A DNA stretch of 64,000 nucleotides. It comes from Peribacillus muralis (lineage in GTDB: Bacteria; Bacillota; Bacilli; Bacillales; DSM-1321). The DNA lies in assembly GCF_001645685.2 (NCBI RefSeq), contig NZ_CP017080.1:2346001-2410000 (forward strand), written 5' to 3'. A program made the position numbers and the translations under genes. Below, in pieces: positions 53,432 through 62,375 of this stretch. The notes below the pieces were generated by a model. It saw only the letters and a list, made by a program, of their open reading frames with translations, did not search any database and was not told the DNA's origin. The number at the start of each line of letters is the position of its first letter. Positions within the stretch are counted from its first letter, which is position 1.

Positions 53432-53530
53432 ATGCCTGTAAACGAATATGCGAGATTACAAAATGTGTCTAGAGCTTCATTAAATAGATAGCTGCAGAAG
53501 GGAAATAATCGTCCATTTTTTGAATATTGA
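53432..53530 (+). pseudogene. remnant of a small helix-turn-helix protein
   Basis: An ATG behind AAGGAAG opens MPVNEYARLQNVSRASLNR, then TAG at 53489-53491. The same frame continues LQKGNNRPFFEY to TGA. The pattern is of an excisionase/MerR-like HTH (EYARLQNVSRASLNR-x-LQKG), in which the stop replaces a residue that is often Trp. At 31 codons it is at best a leftover fragment. Confidence 0.35.
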
Positions 53531-53699
53531 AAGCTAATATAGAATAATGAATGGTATTTAGTGTAAAAGTGTAATTATCGGAGAGTGCTAATCATGATTA
53601 TTAAGTTCATTCGTTTTCGTTCATTTCATTTATGCTCATTCATTTTTGGAAAGACAATCATAAATCAAAGAAGATAGTTGTTGCTTATATGAAGTAACA

Positions 53700-53745
53700 A
53701 ACAAGCCCAATTTCTCTATAAGGTTACAGAGAAGTTGGGCTTGTT
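53700..53745 (-). terminator. long hairpin after the HEAT-repeat gene
   Basis: AACAAGCCCAA pairs with TTGGGCTTGTT, and an inner TTCTCT/AGAGAA stem extends it. On the minus strand it is followed by TGTTAC. It lies 45 nt beyond the HEAT-like gene. Confidence 0.6.
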
Positions 53746-53789
53746 AGTATTGTAATATCCGTAACGTTGATTTCCCTTTTGAGTGAAGG

Positions 53790-54245
53790 TTATCGTTTCG
53801 ATAAGGAAGACCATGTGCCCTCAAGCCATTTATCGAAGTCTGCGCCCTTTTCCCCCTCATACGTATCATATATATCCATCCGCATCTTCTGTAGTTTTTC
53901 CTTGAATTCTTCATACGTATGGTTTTCAGGCAAGCTCTTCTTAATTCTTAATAAGATTTTCGCTAACCCTTTAACCAATTCCCCTTTTTTTCTGGCTGGC
54001 AATTGAACGTCTTCTCCTAATCTTTTCAATTGACGGTAGGATGCCTCCTGAACTTTATAAACGGAATCACTGTTCATGATATTGGTTAGTATATCGATTA
54101 CTTGTTGGTTTTTCCATTGTCCTAACTCTTCTATCGCATCCAAACGTTCCCTCCAATTAGATTTACGATTGGCGGACTTTTTTAATTCCTCATAGTTTTC
54201 AGGTAACTCGATCATTTTTGTTTCTTTATTTTTCAAATGAATCAT
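53790..54245 (-). CDS. HEAT-repeat-like hypothetical protein
   Basis: A 151-residue helical protein. NWRERLDAIEELGQWKNQQV followed by IDILTNIMNSDSVYKVQEAS and YRQLKRLGED form two HEAT-like repeats; the C-terminus (EFKEKLQKMRMDIYDTYEGE) is charged. The ATG at 54245 is only two bases from its GGAG, so translation might start slightly later. It probably acts through protein contacts; no partner is apparent. Confidence 0.7.
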   Translation of the reverse strand: MIHLKNKETKMIELPENYEELKKSANRKSNWRERLDAIEELGQWKNQQVIDILTNIMNSDSVYKVQEASYRQLKRLGEDVQLPARKKGELVKGLAKILLRIKKSLPENHTYEEFKEKLQKMRMDIYDTYEGEKGADFDKWLEGTWSSLSKR

Positions 54246-54458
54246 TTCTCCTTCTGTCTTTGTGTAAATATCTGGATATTTAACGACAAGTAATTCCGAT
54301 CCTGCATAAATCCTCTACTTGAAATCCATTATTCCCTTCCTCATTATACCCTTTTCCATATTTTAATATAGTTAAATTTCGTAACATGCTGCAAATCACG
54401 AACTTTATCGATGCCTGTCGTCATCCTCCATGTTTTCAACAGCCTTGAAGTTCAACTG

Positions 54459-55778
54459 TCACTTCAAGCCACAGGCCTTGGCAAGAACTTCAACAAGATG
54501 CATGCTTTTGATATGGTTTGCCGCGCCATCCTTTTGGATGCCGATGTTCATTTGCATTTGGCACCCAGGATTAACCGTCACGATTGTAGTCGCCATCGTT
54601 TTATTAAGGTCGTTCATTTTTCCATCCAGGATTTTCATCGATTCCTCAAAATGGAGAAGATTGTAGATGCCTCCAGATGCACAGCAACGGTCATATCCTT
54701 CCATTTCCACGTAAATGATTCCTGGTATCGATTGCAATAGTAAACGCGGTTCCTTTTGCACCTTCTGTACATTGCGTAAGTGACAGGAATCCTGAAAAGT
54801 AACGATGCCGCGATATTCTTCAGTAAAAGGAAGCGGCCCTAAATGATGAAGAATTTGGCTGATATCTTGCGATTTTTTTGAAAAGTCCATTGCTGCACCC
54901 GCCCATTCACAATCATCGGCCAATAGCTGTTCATATTCCTGAAGCGAAGCACCGCACCCCCCAGCATTATTGACAATGACATCTGCATCGATTTGCATGA
55001 AAGCCTGGATATTTCGTTTCGCCAGGGCCTTTGCTTGCATCGCTTCGCCTTGATGGGAATGGAGCGCACCGCAACAGCTTTGATTTGCCGGGAGTACGAC
55101 CTCACATCCCACCAGGGTAAGCAGTTCGATGGTAAGACGGTTGATGCGTGACATCATTGAATCCATGATGCAGCCAGTGAAGAAGGCTGCCCTTAATCGC
55201 GTTTCCTCTTTGGCTGGTATGACCGTCCCTGGCTTGAACCGTTTCGAGGGAGATTCGATTGGCGGAAGCGCCTGTTCTAAATGGGCCAGAGCAGGTGAAA
55301 TTTTTTTGAGCAATTTCGAAGAACGAACAAGCTTGGATAACCCTGATTTTTGATAAAACATGACTCCATTTCCGAGCAGCGTCATCCGTTCTGGATAAGG
55401 AAAAAGATGAACCAATGCCAGCTTCTTTAATTTTTTCATCTTTTTAGGCGTGTAAGGTGCAATCGCTTCCTTAGCGGCCTCCAATATATGCCCGTATGGA
55501 ACTCCGACCGGACAGGCCGTTTCACAGGCGCGACAACCTAAACAAAGCTCGATCGGCCCGCTTAAATCCTTTTGAAAATCTATTTTTCCCTCGGCAGCAA
55601 GTTTGACTAGATTGATTCGACCGCGTGGTGAAGCGGATTCCACACCCATTGATTCATATGTTGGGCATGCTGGCAAGCAATACCCGCATTTAACGCATTG
55701 GTTTGTCCAGTCATAGGCATCAGTATGCAATTGTTGAACCGCTCCATTTTCTTTGTTGGATGTGGCAGGTGCATTCAT
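54459..55778 (-). CDS. glcF: glycolate oxidase iron-sulfur subunit (GlcF)
   Basis: A 439-residue protein with two [4Fe-4S] motifs, CVKCGYCLPACP (about 28-39) and CLGCRACETACPVGVP (about 78-93), and two CCG domains (NQSCCGALHSHQG and YDRCCASGGIYN). It accepts electrons from GlcD and passes them to the quinone pool. Its ATG overlaps the glcD stop by 4 bases. It is the last gene of the sigma-54-type operon. A 9-bp hairpin overlaps the stop codon but has no T-run. Confidence 0.92.
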   Translation of the reverse strand: MNAPATSNKENGAVQQLHTDAYDWTNQCVKCGYCLPACPTYESMGVESASPRGRINLVKLAAEGKIDFQKDLSGPIELCLGCRACETACPVGVPYGHILEAAKEAIAPYTPKKMKKLKKLALVHLFPYPERMTLLGNGVMFYQKSGLSKLVRSSKLLKKISPALAHLEQALPPIESPSKRFKPGTVIPAKEETRLRAAFFTGCIMDSMMSRINRLTIELLTLVGCEVVLPANQSCCGALHSHQGEAMQAKALAKRNIQAFMQIDADVIVNNAGGCGASLQEYEQLLADDCEWAGAAMDFSKKSQDISQILHHLGPLPFTEEYRGIVTFQDSCHLRNVQKVQKEPRLLLQSIPGIIYVEMEGYDRCCASGGIYNLLHFEESMKILDGKMNDLNKTMATTIVTVNPGCQMQMNIGIQKDGAANHIKSMHLVEVLAKACGLK

Positions 55779-57181
55779 GTAACCAACACGACCTTTGTCT
55801 GGCCCTTTTCAGGAAAAATCTTGCCAGGATTCAAAATATTATTGGGATCCCAGGCTTCTTTAATTTTCTTCATCATATTTACTCCATTTATCCCTAATTC
55901 CATTTCCATATAGGGTGACTTCAATGTACCGATTCCATGTTCCCCGGAAAGCGTTCCGCCCAGTTCTATCGCCGCTTCGAAAATTTCACTAACGGCAAGC
56001 TCGACTTTTTTCATTTCCGCTTTATTTCGTTTGTCGGTAATGATGTTCGGGTGCAAATTTCCATCACCGGCATGACCGAATACAACCAAGTTCAATTCAT
56101 ATTTATCGCGGATTTGCTTTAATCTCTCCATCATCGCCGGAATTCGATTGCGTGGGACCGTGGCATCTTCCGAGATTTTTGTTGGCCCCATTTGGGTGAT
56201 GGCCGGGGACACCAATTTACGCGCGCTCCATATTGTGTCACGTTCATCCTCCGATTCCGCTATCTTGACGTAGGAAGCCCCCTTAGCTCTGCAAATATCC
56301 GCGCATTTGTTGATTTCTTCTTCAATTGCCAACGGATGACCATCGATTTCGATGATCAAGATGGCCTCTGCTCGTAACGGCAAGCCTGAAGGCCGATAGC
56401 TTTCCACAGCACGAATGCATGCCTGATCCATCAATTCCAAGGATGAAGGCAGAATCCCTGATGATAAAATGCTTGTTATCGCATGGCCCGAGTCAATGAA
56501 ATGATTGAAGTGGGCCACAAAGGTTTTTCGACTTTGCGGCTTTGGAATCAAGCGGATGATCGCCTCCGTCACGATCCCCAAGGTACCTTCCGAACCGACG
56601 ATTAAACGGGTCAAGTCGTACCCGGTCACATTTTTCACAGTCTTTCCGCCAGTACGGATGATTTCTCCTGTAGGTGTGACCACTTCTAAGCCGATCACAT
56701 ATTCTTTAGTCGTTCCATACTTCAACCCTTTTGGTCCGCTCGAATTTTCTAATAAATTCCCGCCTATTGTGGCAACATTGGAACTGCTTGGGTCAGGTGG
56801 ATAAAACAACCCCGCTTCCTCGGCTTTTTTATGGATGGCTGCAGTTATCACTCCTGGAGACACAATGGCAAGCATGTTTTCCCTGTCAATAATCAATTTA
56901 TCCCGTAAAAGGGTCAGATCAAGAACCATCCCCCCTTTTACAGGTAATGGGCCGCCGCTTAGAGATGTGCCCGCTCCTCTAGGGGAAACGGGGATTTTGT
57001 GTACATTGGCCAATTTCACTAACTCACTGACTTCCTTCACGTTTATAGGCTGTAGGACGACTTCAGGTAAATACTCCCCAAAAGAAGCGTCATAGCTATA
57101 ACAATACCGCTCCGCTAAATCAAGGAACATCCGACTTTCAGGAATGATTTGACTAAGAGCATCAAGGGCAACCTGCTCCAT
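55775..57181 (-). CDS. glcD: glycolate/2-hydroxyacid oxidase FAD subunit (GlcD)
   Basis: A 468-residue FAD-linked oxidase of the GlcD/LldD2-type (PCMH) fold. FAD-binding: SPRGAGTSLSGGPLPVKGGM, PPDPSSSNVATIGGNLLENS and GGKTVKNVTGYDLTRLIVGS. C-terminal: VFGHAGDGNLHPNI and GGTLSGEHGIGTLKSPYM. It oxidises glycolate or another 2-hydroxyacid such as lactate. The ATG at 57181 follows AAAGGAAG. No GlcE homologue is present, as is usual in Bacilli. Confidence 0.92.
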   Translation of the reverse strand: MEQVALDALSQIIPESRMFLDLAERYCYSYDASFGEYLPEVVLQPINVKEVSELVKLANVHKIPVSPRGAGTSLSGGPLPVKGGMVLDLTLLRDKLIIDRENMLAIVSPGVITAAIHKKAEEAGLFYPPDPSSSNVATIGGNLLENSSGPKGLKYGTTKEYVIGLEVVTPTGEIIRTGGKTVKNVTGYDLTRLIVGSEGTLGIVTEAIIRLIPKPQSRKTFVAHFNHFIDSGHAITSILSSGILPSSLELMDQACIRAVESYRPSGLPLRAEAILIIEIDGHPLAIEEEINKCADICRAKGASYVKIAESEDERDTIWSARKLVSPAITQMGPTKISEDATVPRNRIPAMMERLKQIRDKYELNLVVFGHAGDGNLHPNIITDKRNKAEMKKVELAVSEIFEAAIELGGTLSGEHGIGTLKSPYMEMELGINGVNMMKKIKEAWDPNNILNPGKIFPEKGQTKVVLVT

Positions 57182-57212
57182 ATGCTTCACTTCCTTTCTA
57201 GGCTCATAGCGG

Positions 57213-58022
57213 TCATCCATTTGTGTGATGTGAACCGCCAAAAACTTTCCCGACACCTTGGATTTTTTCTAGAATGATGATCAGCAGCACGGATATGAAA
57301 ATGACTACGCTTGAAACGGAAGCGACGATTGGATTGTAGGCATCCTGCATTTGGGAGAAAATCTCGATTGGCAGCGTGCGCATTTCTGGTGATACCATAA
57401 AAAGGGAGACCGTCACATTATCAAAAGATGTCAAGAAGGCAAATAAACCTCCCGAGATGGCCGCAGATCCGATCAGTGGCAGCGTCACTTTTAGGAATAC
57501 AGTCGCAGGATTGGCTCCCAATATCGCTGCGGCACGTTCAAGATTGTAATCAAATCCGCTTAAACCGGTCAACACAAGCCTCATGACATACGGGATGCAA
57601 ATGACGATATGGGCAATTAGGAACCCAGTAGACGTCCCGGCTAGCATCATTGGTGTAAAGTACATTAACAGCGCTATCCCCAAAACCAATTGAGGGACGC
57701 TTAATGGAGACGTTAAAAGGGCTGTAATATAAGATTTTCCCGGTATGTCATACTTTGCGATTCCAAGTGCCCCCAAAGTCCCGAATATGACGGAGAAAAG
57801 TGCAGCCAACGCGGCAAATTTTGCACTGTTGAAAAATGCTTCGAGAAATTCAGGGCGCTCCAAGATTTTCGTGTACCATTGCAACGAAAACCCATCGGCT
57901 GGAAAACTAGGATAGTTCGCACTTGTAAAAGATGCTGGGATGACGACGATCAGCGGAATCAAGATATAAATGATTGCCAACACGGCTAAGGCAATCCGAA
58001 GGCCACTAAACGCTTTCATCAT
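57213..58022 (-). CDS. ABC transporter permease, PotC-like
   Basis: A 269-residue inner-membrane permease with six hydrophobic segments. The EAA loop is RAAAILGANPATVFLKVTLP (about 165-185). The ribosome binding site lies inside the end of the upstream permease, whose stop it overlaps by 4 bases. It belongs to the polyamine/Fe3+/opine-type importer class, with PotB- and PotA-like partners upstream. Confidence 0.9.
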   Translation of the reverse strand: MMKAFSGLRIALAVLAIIYILIPLIVVIPASFTSANYPSFPADGFSLQWYTKILERPEFLEAFFNSAKFAALAALFSVIFGTLGALGIAKYDIPGKSYITALLTSPLSVPQLVLGIALLMYFTPMMLAGTSTGFLIAHIVICIPYVMRLVLTGLSGFDYNLERAAAILGANPATVFLKVTLPLIGSAAISGGLFAFLTSFDNVTVSLFMVSPEMRTLPIEIFSQMQDAYNPIVASVSSVVIFISVLLIIILEKIQGVGKVFGGSHHTNG

Positions 58023-58963
58023 CGGAAAACCTCCTTGAATTTCCCTTTTTCAAACATTCTAGTAAAAATGGTCACTGAAATGACCGTCGTTGCCAATAGA
58101 ATATAAGAAAGGGCAGATCCGAATGTCCAGTGAAGCAGGTTATTAATCTGGTCGTATATGACAACAGGCATGACCGGGACGTTGGCTCCACCCATGAGTG
58201 CCGGCGTGACATATGCACTCATCGATAAGCTGAACACAAGGATGCAGCCTGATACGATTCCAGGAATGCTCAACGGCAATGTTATGGAAAAGAACCTTCG
58301 GAAGGGGCTAGCACCAAGTATGGCTCCCGCCTTGTCCAGGGAAGGGTCGATATTATAAAGGCTGGCAACGATCGATAGGATCATGAACGGCAGATAGGCA
58401 TTGGATAGTCCGATCACCACACCGATTTCCGAAAATAATAGTTTCAATGGCGCATTGATTATCCCGAGCGCCATCAAGGTTTGATTGATCGTTCCGTTTG
58501 GCAGTAACAGCAGGTACCATCCAAAATTCCGCACAACGATACTTACCAAGAGCGGCGAGACGATCAAGAGGGTGATGTAACCTCTGATTCGCGCTGAACT
58601 TCTTGCCATTGTCAAAGCTACAGGATACCCTAGGAATAAAGCGACCAATACGGAATATAAACTGATTTTTACAGTCAGCCATAAAGAGGATAGGTAGTAG
58701 GTATCGGAAAATAATTGGGTATAGTTTTTCAGGCTGTATACGGCATCCTCTGCCCCGAGATTATCGGTTGATATAAAGCTTAAATATAGGATGTATAACA
58801 TCGGTATGACGAAGAAACCGAATATGAATAGCAGAATGGGCGTTAAAAGCAGTAACCCTGGCACCCACGCCTTCCTTTTCTTGAGTTTAGGTTTCTGCTG
58901 CGGCTCAATCGGATTCGTTTCCGTTTCTATTTCTTGACTAGCATAACTTCTGATGGGCTCCAT
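58019..58963 (-). CDS. ABC transporter permease, PotB-like
   Basis: A 314-residue permease with a 30-residue charged N-terminus (EIETETNPIEPQQKPKLKKR) before six hydrophobic segments. EAA loop: KAGAILGASPFRRFFSITLP. The N-terminal coding sequence overlaps the end of the ATPase gene by 37 nt. Confidence 0.9.
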   Translation of the reverse strand: MEPIRSYASQEIETETNPIEPQQKPKLKKRKAWVPGLLLLTPILLFIFGFFVIPMLYILYLSFISTDNLGAEDAVYSLKNYTQLFSDTYYLSSLWLTVKISLYSVLVALFLGYPVALTMARSSARIRGYITLLIVSPLLVSIVVRNFGWYLLLLPNGTINQTLMALGIINAPLKLLFSEIGVVIGLSNAYLPFMILSIVASLYNIDPSLDKAGAILGASPFRRFFSITLPLSIPGIVSGCILVFSLSMSAYVTPALMGGANVPVMPVVIYDQINNLLHWTFGSALSYILLATTVISVTIFTRMFEKGKFKEVFR

Positions 58964-60087
58964 CCGATAAACACCTCACTTCCAATATGCCATGAAGAAT
59001 CAAAAGCGGAAGTCAATACTTGAATGCTCTTTCCTTGGAGCAGCACATTGATCTCCCAAGATGTACCAAGATAATTGATTTGGGTGATTCTGGCAAGATG
59101 GAAGTCTGGTGGCGGTGAATCTGTTCCATTGGCGGAAATGATCTCCAGCTTTTCAGGTCTGATATAAATTTTGACCGCATCTCCTGGAATCAAGGAACCA
59201 TCATCACCCATAATATTATCGGCGTCGACATGAGTGATATCAGAGCCTATCAGGACTGTGATTTTTCGATTATCACTAGCCGTCACGTTCCCTTCAAAGC
59301 AATTCGATTTTCCGATGAATTGAAAGACGAATTCAGTTTTGGGATGATTGTATATATCAGTCGGGGTACTGATCTGTTCGATTTTCCCCGCATTCATGAC
59401 AACTACTCGATCCGACATGGAAAGAGCCTCTTCCTGGTCATGTGTGACAAAAATGGTCGTGACGCCAATTTCCTTTTGCAAGCGCTTGATCTCTGTCCTC
59501 AATTCGTGCCGTAACTTGGCATCGAGGTTTGAAAGGGGTTCATCAAGAAGGAGGAGCTCGGGCTCGACGACAAGTGCCCTCGAAATGGCAACACGCTGGC
59601 GCTGTCCTCCTGATAGTTCCCTTGGATAACGATTCTCGAGCCCGGACATTTTCACTAATTCAAGCGCTTTGCTTATTTTCTTTTTTTGTTCGGACTTTCC
59701 GACCTTACGTAATTTCAACCCGAAACTTAGATTTTCATAGACTGTCATATGGGGAAAAAGGGAATACGTTTGAAAAACCATTCCTAAATCTCTTTTATAA
59801 GGTGGAACCTTTGTCACATTATTGCCTTTAATATGGACCTCGCCCCGATCCGCATCGAGAAATCCTGCGATGAGGTTCAAGGTGGTCGACTTGCCGCATC
59901 CTGAAGGGCCAAGAAGGGTGAGCAGTTCCCCTTGTTTCACCTCGAGGTCGATCCCATTGAGAACAACATTCGTACCAAACTGCTTAAATGCGCCTTTTAT
60001 CTCCACATCATTTTTGGTTGTCTCGGATCGATGAATGGGCTCCATGGTCACCCTGGTGGTTTTTGCTTCTTTTTTAACTACTTCCAT
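58927..60087 (-). CDS. ABC transporter ATP-binding protein, PotA-like
   Basis: A 386-residue ATPase. Walker A GPSGCGKST, Q-loop MVFQTYSLFPHMTV, signature LSGGQRQRVAISRAL, Walker B LLLLDEPLSNLDAKL, H-loop THDQEEAL. The C-terminal 100 residues form the TOBE/MOP regulatory domain of PotA/MalK-type ATPases. It energises the permease pair downstream. The first 25 residues are an extension that is rich in charged residues. Confidence 0.92.
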   Translation of the reverse strand: MEVVKKEAKTTRVTMEPIHRSETTKNDVEIKGAFKQFGTNVVLNGIDLEVKQGELLTLLGPSGCGKSTTLNLIAGFLDADRGEVHIKGNNVTKVPPYKRDLGMVFQTYSLFPHMTVYENLSFGLKLRKVGKSEQKKKISKALELVKMSGLENRYPRELSGGQRQRVAISRALVVEPELLLLDEPLSNLDAKLRHELRTEIKRLQKEIGVTTIFVTHDQEEALSMSDRVVVMNAGKIEQISTPTDIYNHPKTEFVFQFIGKSNCFEGNVTASDNRKITVLIGSDITHVDADNIMGDDGSLIPGDAVKIYIRPEKLEIISANGTDSPPPDFHLARITQINYLGTSWEINVLLQGKSIQVLTSAFDSSWHIGSEVFIGWSPSEVMLVKK

Positions 60088-60106
60088 ATGATCTGCACAC
60101 TCCTTA

Positions 60107-61207
60107 TTATTTAAGTTTTTTTCCTAATTCAGGAGTCACCTCTTTTGCCCATCTGTCCGACACCTGAGCACGGATTTCGGCGAACTTGGCGAAATCAGGT
60201 TTGAATGTTTTGTCACTATCCTTTAGTCCGATTGATTCTTCATATTTCCCCGGTAGTTTCATCCCTTCCACCGTCGGATAAAATCCTTTTTCGGAAATGA
60301 ATTGTTGCGCTTCTTCACTGACTAAATAGTTTATGAATTCAAGTGCTTCATTACTATTGGGCGTATTCTTCACAAGCCCTGCACTGAAAGCCTGTAGCGG
60401 CACACCTTCTTTCGGTACAGCCATTTTGATGGGAATACCCGAAACTGCCAGTTCACCTATCGAATAGCTGCCCATGACCGTTACATCCGCGGCTCCTTGC
60501 TGGATCGCAGGCATCATCTGCGTCGAGTTTTTATAAAACGTATTGGAATAGCCAGCAAGGTCTTTTGCTTTTTCAAGACCTGGTTCGATGTTTTCCGTAG
60601 TGCCACCGTTTGATAGCGCTAAACCATTTAGGGTATTGAAGCCCCAGTCATTCGTAATATCCGCAAAGGCCGTTTTCCCTTCGTAAGCCGGTGAGACAAG
60701 ATCATTCCAGGATTCAATTGGTTTTAAATTTTTCTTTTTAAAGGTTTCCGTATTATAAGCTGGGGCAATGACCAAACCGAATACGGGGGCAGCTGCATTC
60801 TCAGTCGGAATGAAGCGCGGGTCCACCGATTTCATATTCGGCACATTGGAGGCATCAACCGGTTCGATCAGGTCCTTATCCTTAGCCCGTATCACGTCCA
60901 CTGGAACAAAAAAGGCAATATCAATTTGTGGAGCGTTTTTCTGCAATTCCACTTTAGAAAGGATTTCACCTGATAGTCCAGAGATATAATTGACGGTTAT
61001 CCCTGTTTCTTCTTTGAACTTTGGAGCAATTACATCCCGTATCGCGCTTTCAATGACGCCTCCATTTCCGGCAATCGTTATTTTCTTCTCTCCTTTTTCT
61101 CCTGAATTCGTTTGTACGGCTTCCCCCGGCTTTTGAGGAGTCGGGTTACCGCAGCCTGTAAGAGCAATCAAAATCATTATTGAAAAGATACTCATTATTT
61201 TCTTCAT
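60107..61207 (-). CDS. ABC transporter substrate-binding lipoprotein (PotD/Fe3+-type)
   Basis: A 366-residue lipoprotein: signal MKKIMSIFSIMILIALTGC with the lipobox LTGC. The mature part is a type 2 periplasmic-binding fold (ITIAGNGGVIESAIRDVIAP; FADITNDWGFNTLNGLALSN; AINYLVSEEAQ-like EFINYLVSEEAQQFISEKG). The second ATG is used because GGAGG is only 2 nt from the first. In this operon it may bind a 2-hydroxyacid or a precursor rather than a polyamine; the ligand is not visible. Confidence 0.9.
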   Translation of the reverse strand: MKKIMSIFSIMILIALTGCGNPTPQKPGEAVQTNSGEKGEKKITIAGNGGVIESAIRDVIAPKFKEETGITVNYISGLSGEILSKVELQKNAPQIDIAFFVPVDVIRAKDKDLIEPVDASNVPNMKSVDPRFIPTENAAAPVFGLVIAPAYNTETFKKKNLKPIESWNDLVSPAYEGKTAFADITNDWGFNTLNGLALSNGGTTENIEPGLEKAKDLAGYSNTFYKNSTQMMPAIQQGAADVTVMGSYSIGELAVSGIPIKMAVPKEGVPLQAFSAGLVKNTPNSNEALEFINYLVSEEAQQFISEKGFYPTVEGMKLPGKYEESIGLKDSDKTFKPDFAKFAEIRAQVSDRWAKEVTPELGKKLK

Positions 61208-61226
61208 ACTCATTTCCTCCGTTTTT

Positions 61227-62228
61227 TCATTTTTTCTTCAACCCATGTTCGGTAAAATATTTCATGGCGCCAGAATGAATTTCGAGCGGAACTTGTTCGG
61301 CTGCAACACTCATTGAAATATCAGAAGCGGCGGGATGTGTAGCCTGTAGCTCAGGCAAATGCTCATATAATGTTTTTACAAGATTGTAAGCATGCTTATC
61401 GGACATTTCATCGTAAGTGATCAAGACATTCTTGATGGAAATCGTTTGAACCCCTTTATTCATTCCCTTGTATGTATCAATGGGAATTTCATTTTGGGTG
61501 TATACACCATATTGCTTTTGCAGACGGTCAATAATTTCATTCGGTATCGGAATGATTGAAAGCTCCGTTTGCTCGGATGTGTAAGCGATTTCATTATTCG
61601 GAATTCCTGAAGAAAAGAAAGCGGCATCAATGGAACCATTTTGCAACGCTTCGGCAGCCTGGGAAAAAGAAAGATAGGATAAATTCAATTGTTCAGGCTG
61701 TAAATCTGATTCCAAAAGGATTCTTTCTGCAATCAGCCTAGTACCACTTCCGCTTGTACCAACACTAACCCTCTTCCCAGCTAAATCGTCCAAGGAATCA
61801 ATATCATGTTGCTTGGTGGTAACTAGCTGAACATAGTTGGAATATAGGGTCGTTAATACACGTAACCTTGAATCATCCGTATAAGGCAACTCAAGTACGT
61901 CCACTGTCGTAAAACCAATTTCTGCGCGGTGTTGGCTGACGAGCTCGGTGTTTTCGATGGAAGCTTGGGTGACCTGGGTCCCTGATATGGCCCCGTTATA
62001 TTTTTCGTACATGGCAGACAGCCTCTGACCTAATGAAAAATAAACACCTGACATGTCTCCGGTTGCTATGATCAGCATCCTATTCGATAAATCCTGTCCA
62101 CCACCAATGGGTTGTCCCTGAAGGGAAGAAGCAGGTTTATATATTTCCTGCTGTTCATTCATAAAAGAACATCCCGTTATGAAACAAAGTAATATAGTTA
62201 ATTTTAGGGATAATGTTCCATTTTTCAT
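61227..62228 (-). CDS. TAXI-family TRAP-type solute-binding lipoprotein (orphan)
   Basis: A 333-residue exported protein with lipobox LLCFITGC. TAXI marks: LIIATGDMSGVYFSLGQRLS, TQVTQASIENTELVSQHRAE, IGFTTVDVLELPY, VSVGTSGSGTRLIAERILLE, FFSSGIPNNEI. TAXI proteins normally partner with a fused DctQM permease, but none lies nearby and the neighbours encode an ABC importer. It is the first gene behind the sigma-54 promoter. It might act as an external sensor for the adjacent two-component kinase; this is inference. Confidence 0.87.
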   Translation of the reverse strand: MKNGTLSLKLTILLCFITGCSFMNEQQEIYKPASSLQGQPIGGGQDLSNRMLIIATGDMSGVYFSLGQRLSAMYEKYNGAISGTQVTQASIENTELVSQHRAEIGFTTVDVLELPYTDDSRLRVLTTLYSNYVQLVTTKQHDIDSLDDLAGKRVSVGTSGSGTRLIAERILLESDLQPEQLNLSYLSFSQAAEALQNGSIDAAFFSSGIPNNEIAYTSEQTELSIIPIPNEIIDRLQKQYGVYTQNEIPIDTYKGMNKGVQTISIKNVLITYDEMSDKHAYNLVKTLYEHLPELQATHPAASDISMSVAAEQVPLEIHSGAMKYFTEHGLKKK

Positions 62229-62257
62229 CGTGTTCTCCTTTCTTACTCTGTTTTAGT

Positions 62258-62274
62258 TGCAAGTAGCATGCCAA
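62258..62274 (-). promoter_or_regulatory. sigma-54 (SigL) promoter, -24/-12
   Basis: On the minus strand TTGGCATGCTACTTGCA matches TTGGCAyg-N4-TTGCw at every key position: GG at -24 and GC at -12 with exact spacing. The TAXI gene starts 30 nt downstream. Confidence 0.88.
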
Positions 62275-62324
62275 ATGAAGTTACCGCGCAAAGACGAGAA
62301 AAATGCCGTTTTATCTACAGGAAA

Positions 62325-62362
62325 CCGGAAAATTTTTCCGGATATCCAGAAAAATTTGCCGG
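62325..62362. promoter_or_regulatory. two tandem 17-bp dyads: likely enhancer sites for the NtrC-type regulator
   Basis: CCGGAAAATTTTTCCGG (62325-62341) is a perfect palindrome, and CCAGAAAAATTTGCCGG (62346-62362) is a degenerate copy. Their centres are 21 bp apart, two helical turns. They lie 51-88 bp upstream of the -24 element, the normal place for enhancer-binding protein sites. Confidence 0.75.
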
Positions 62363-62375
62363 TTCAGTTGTTATC

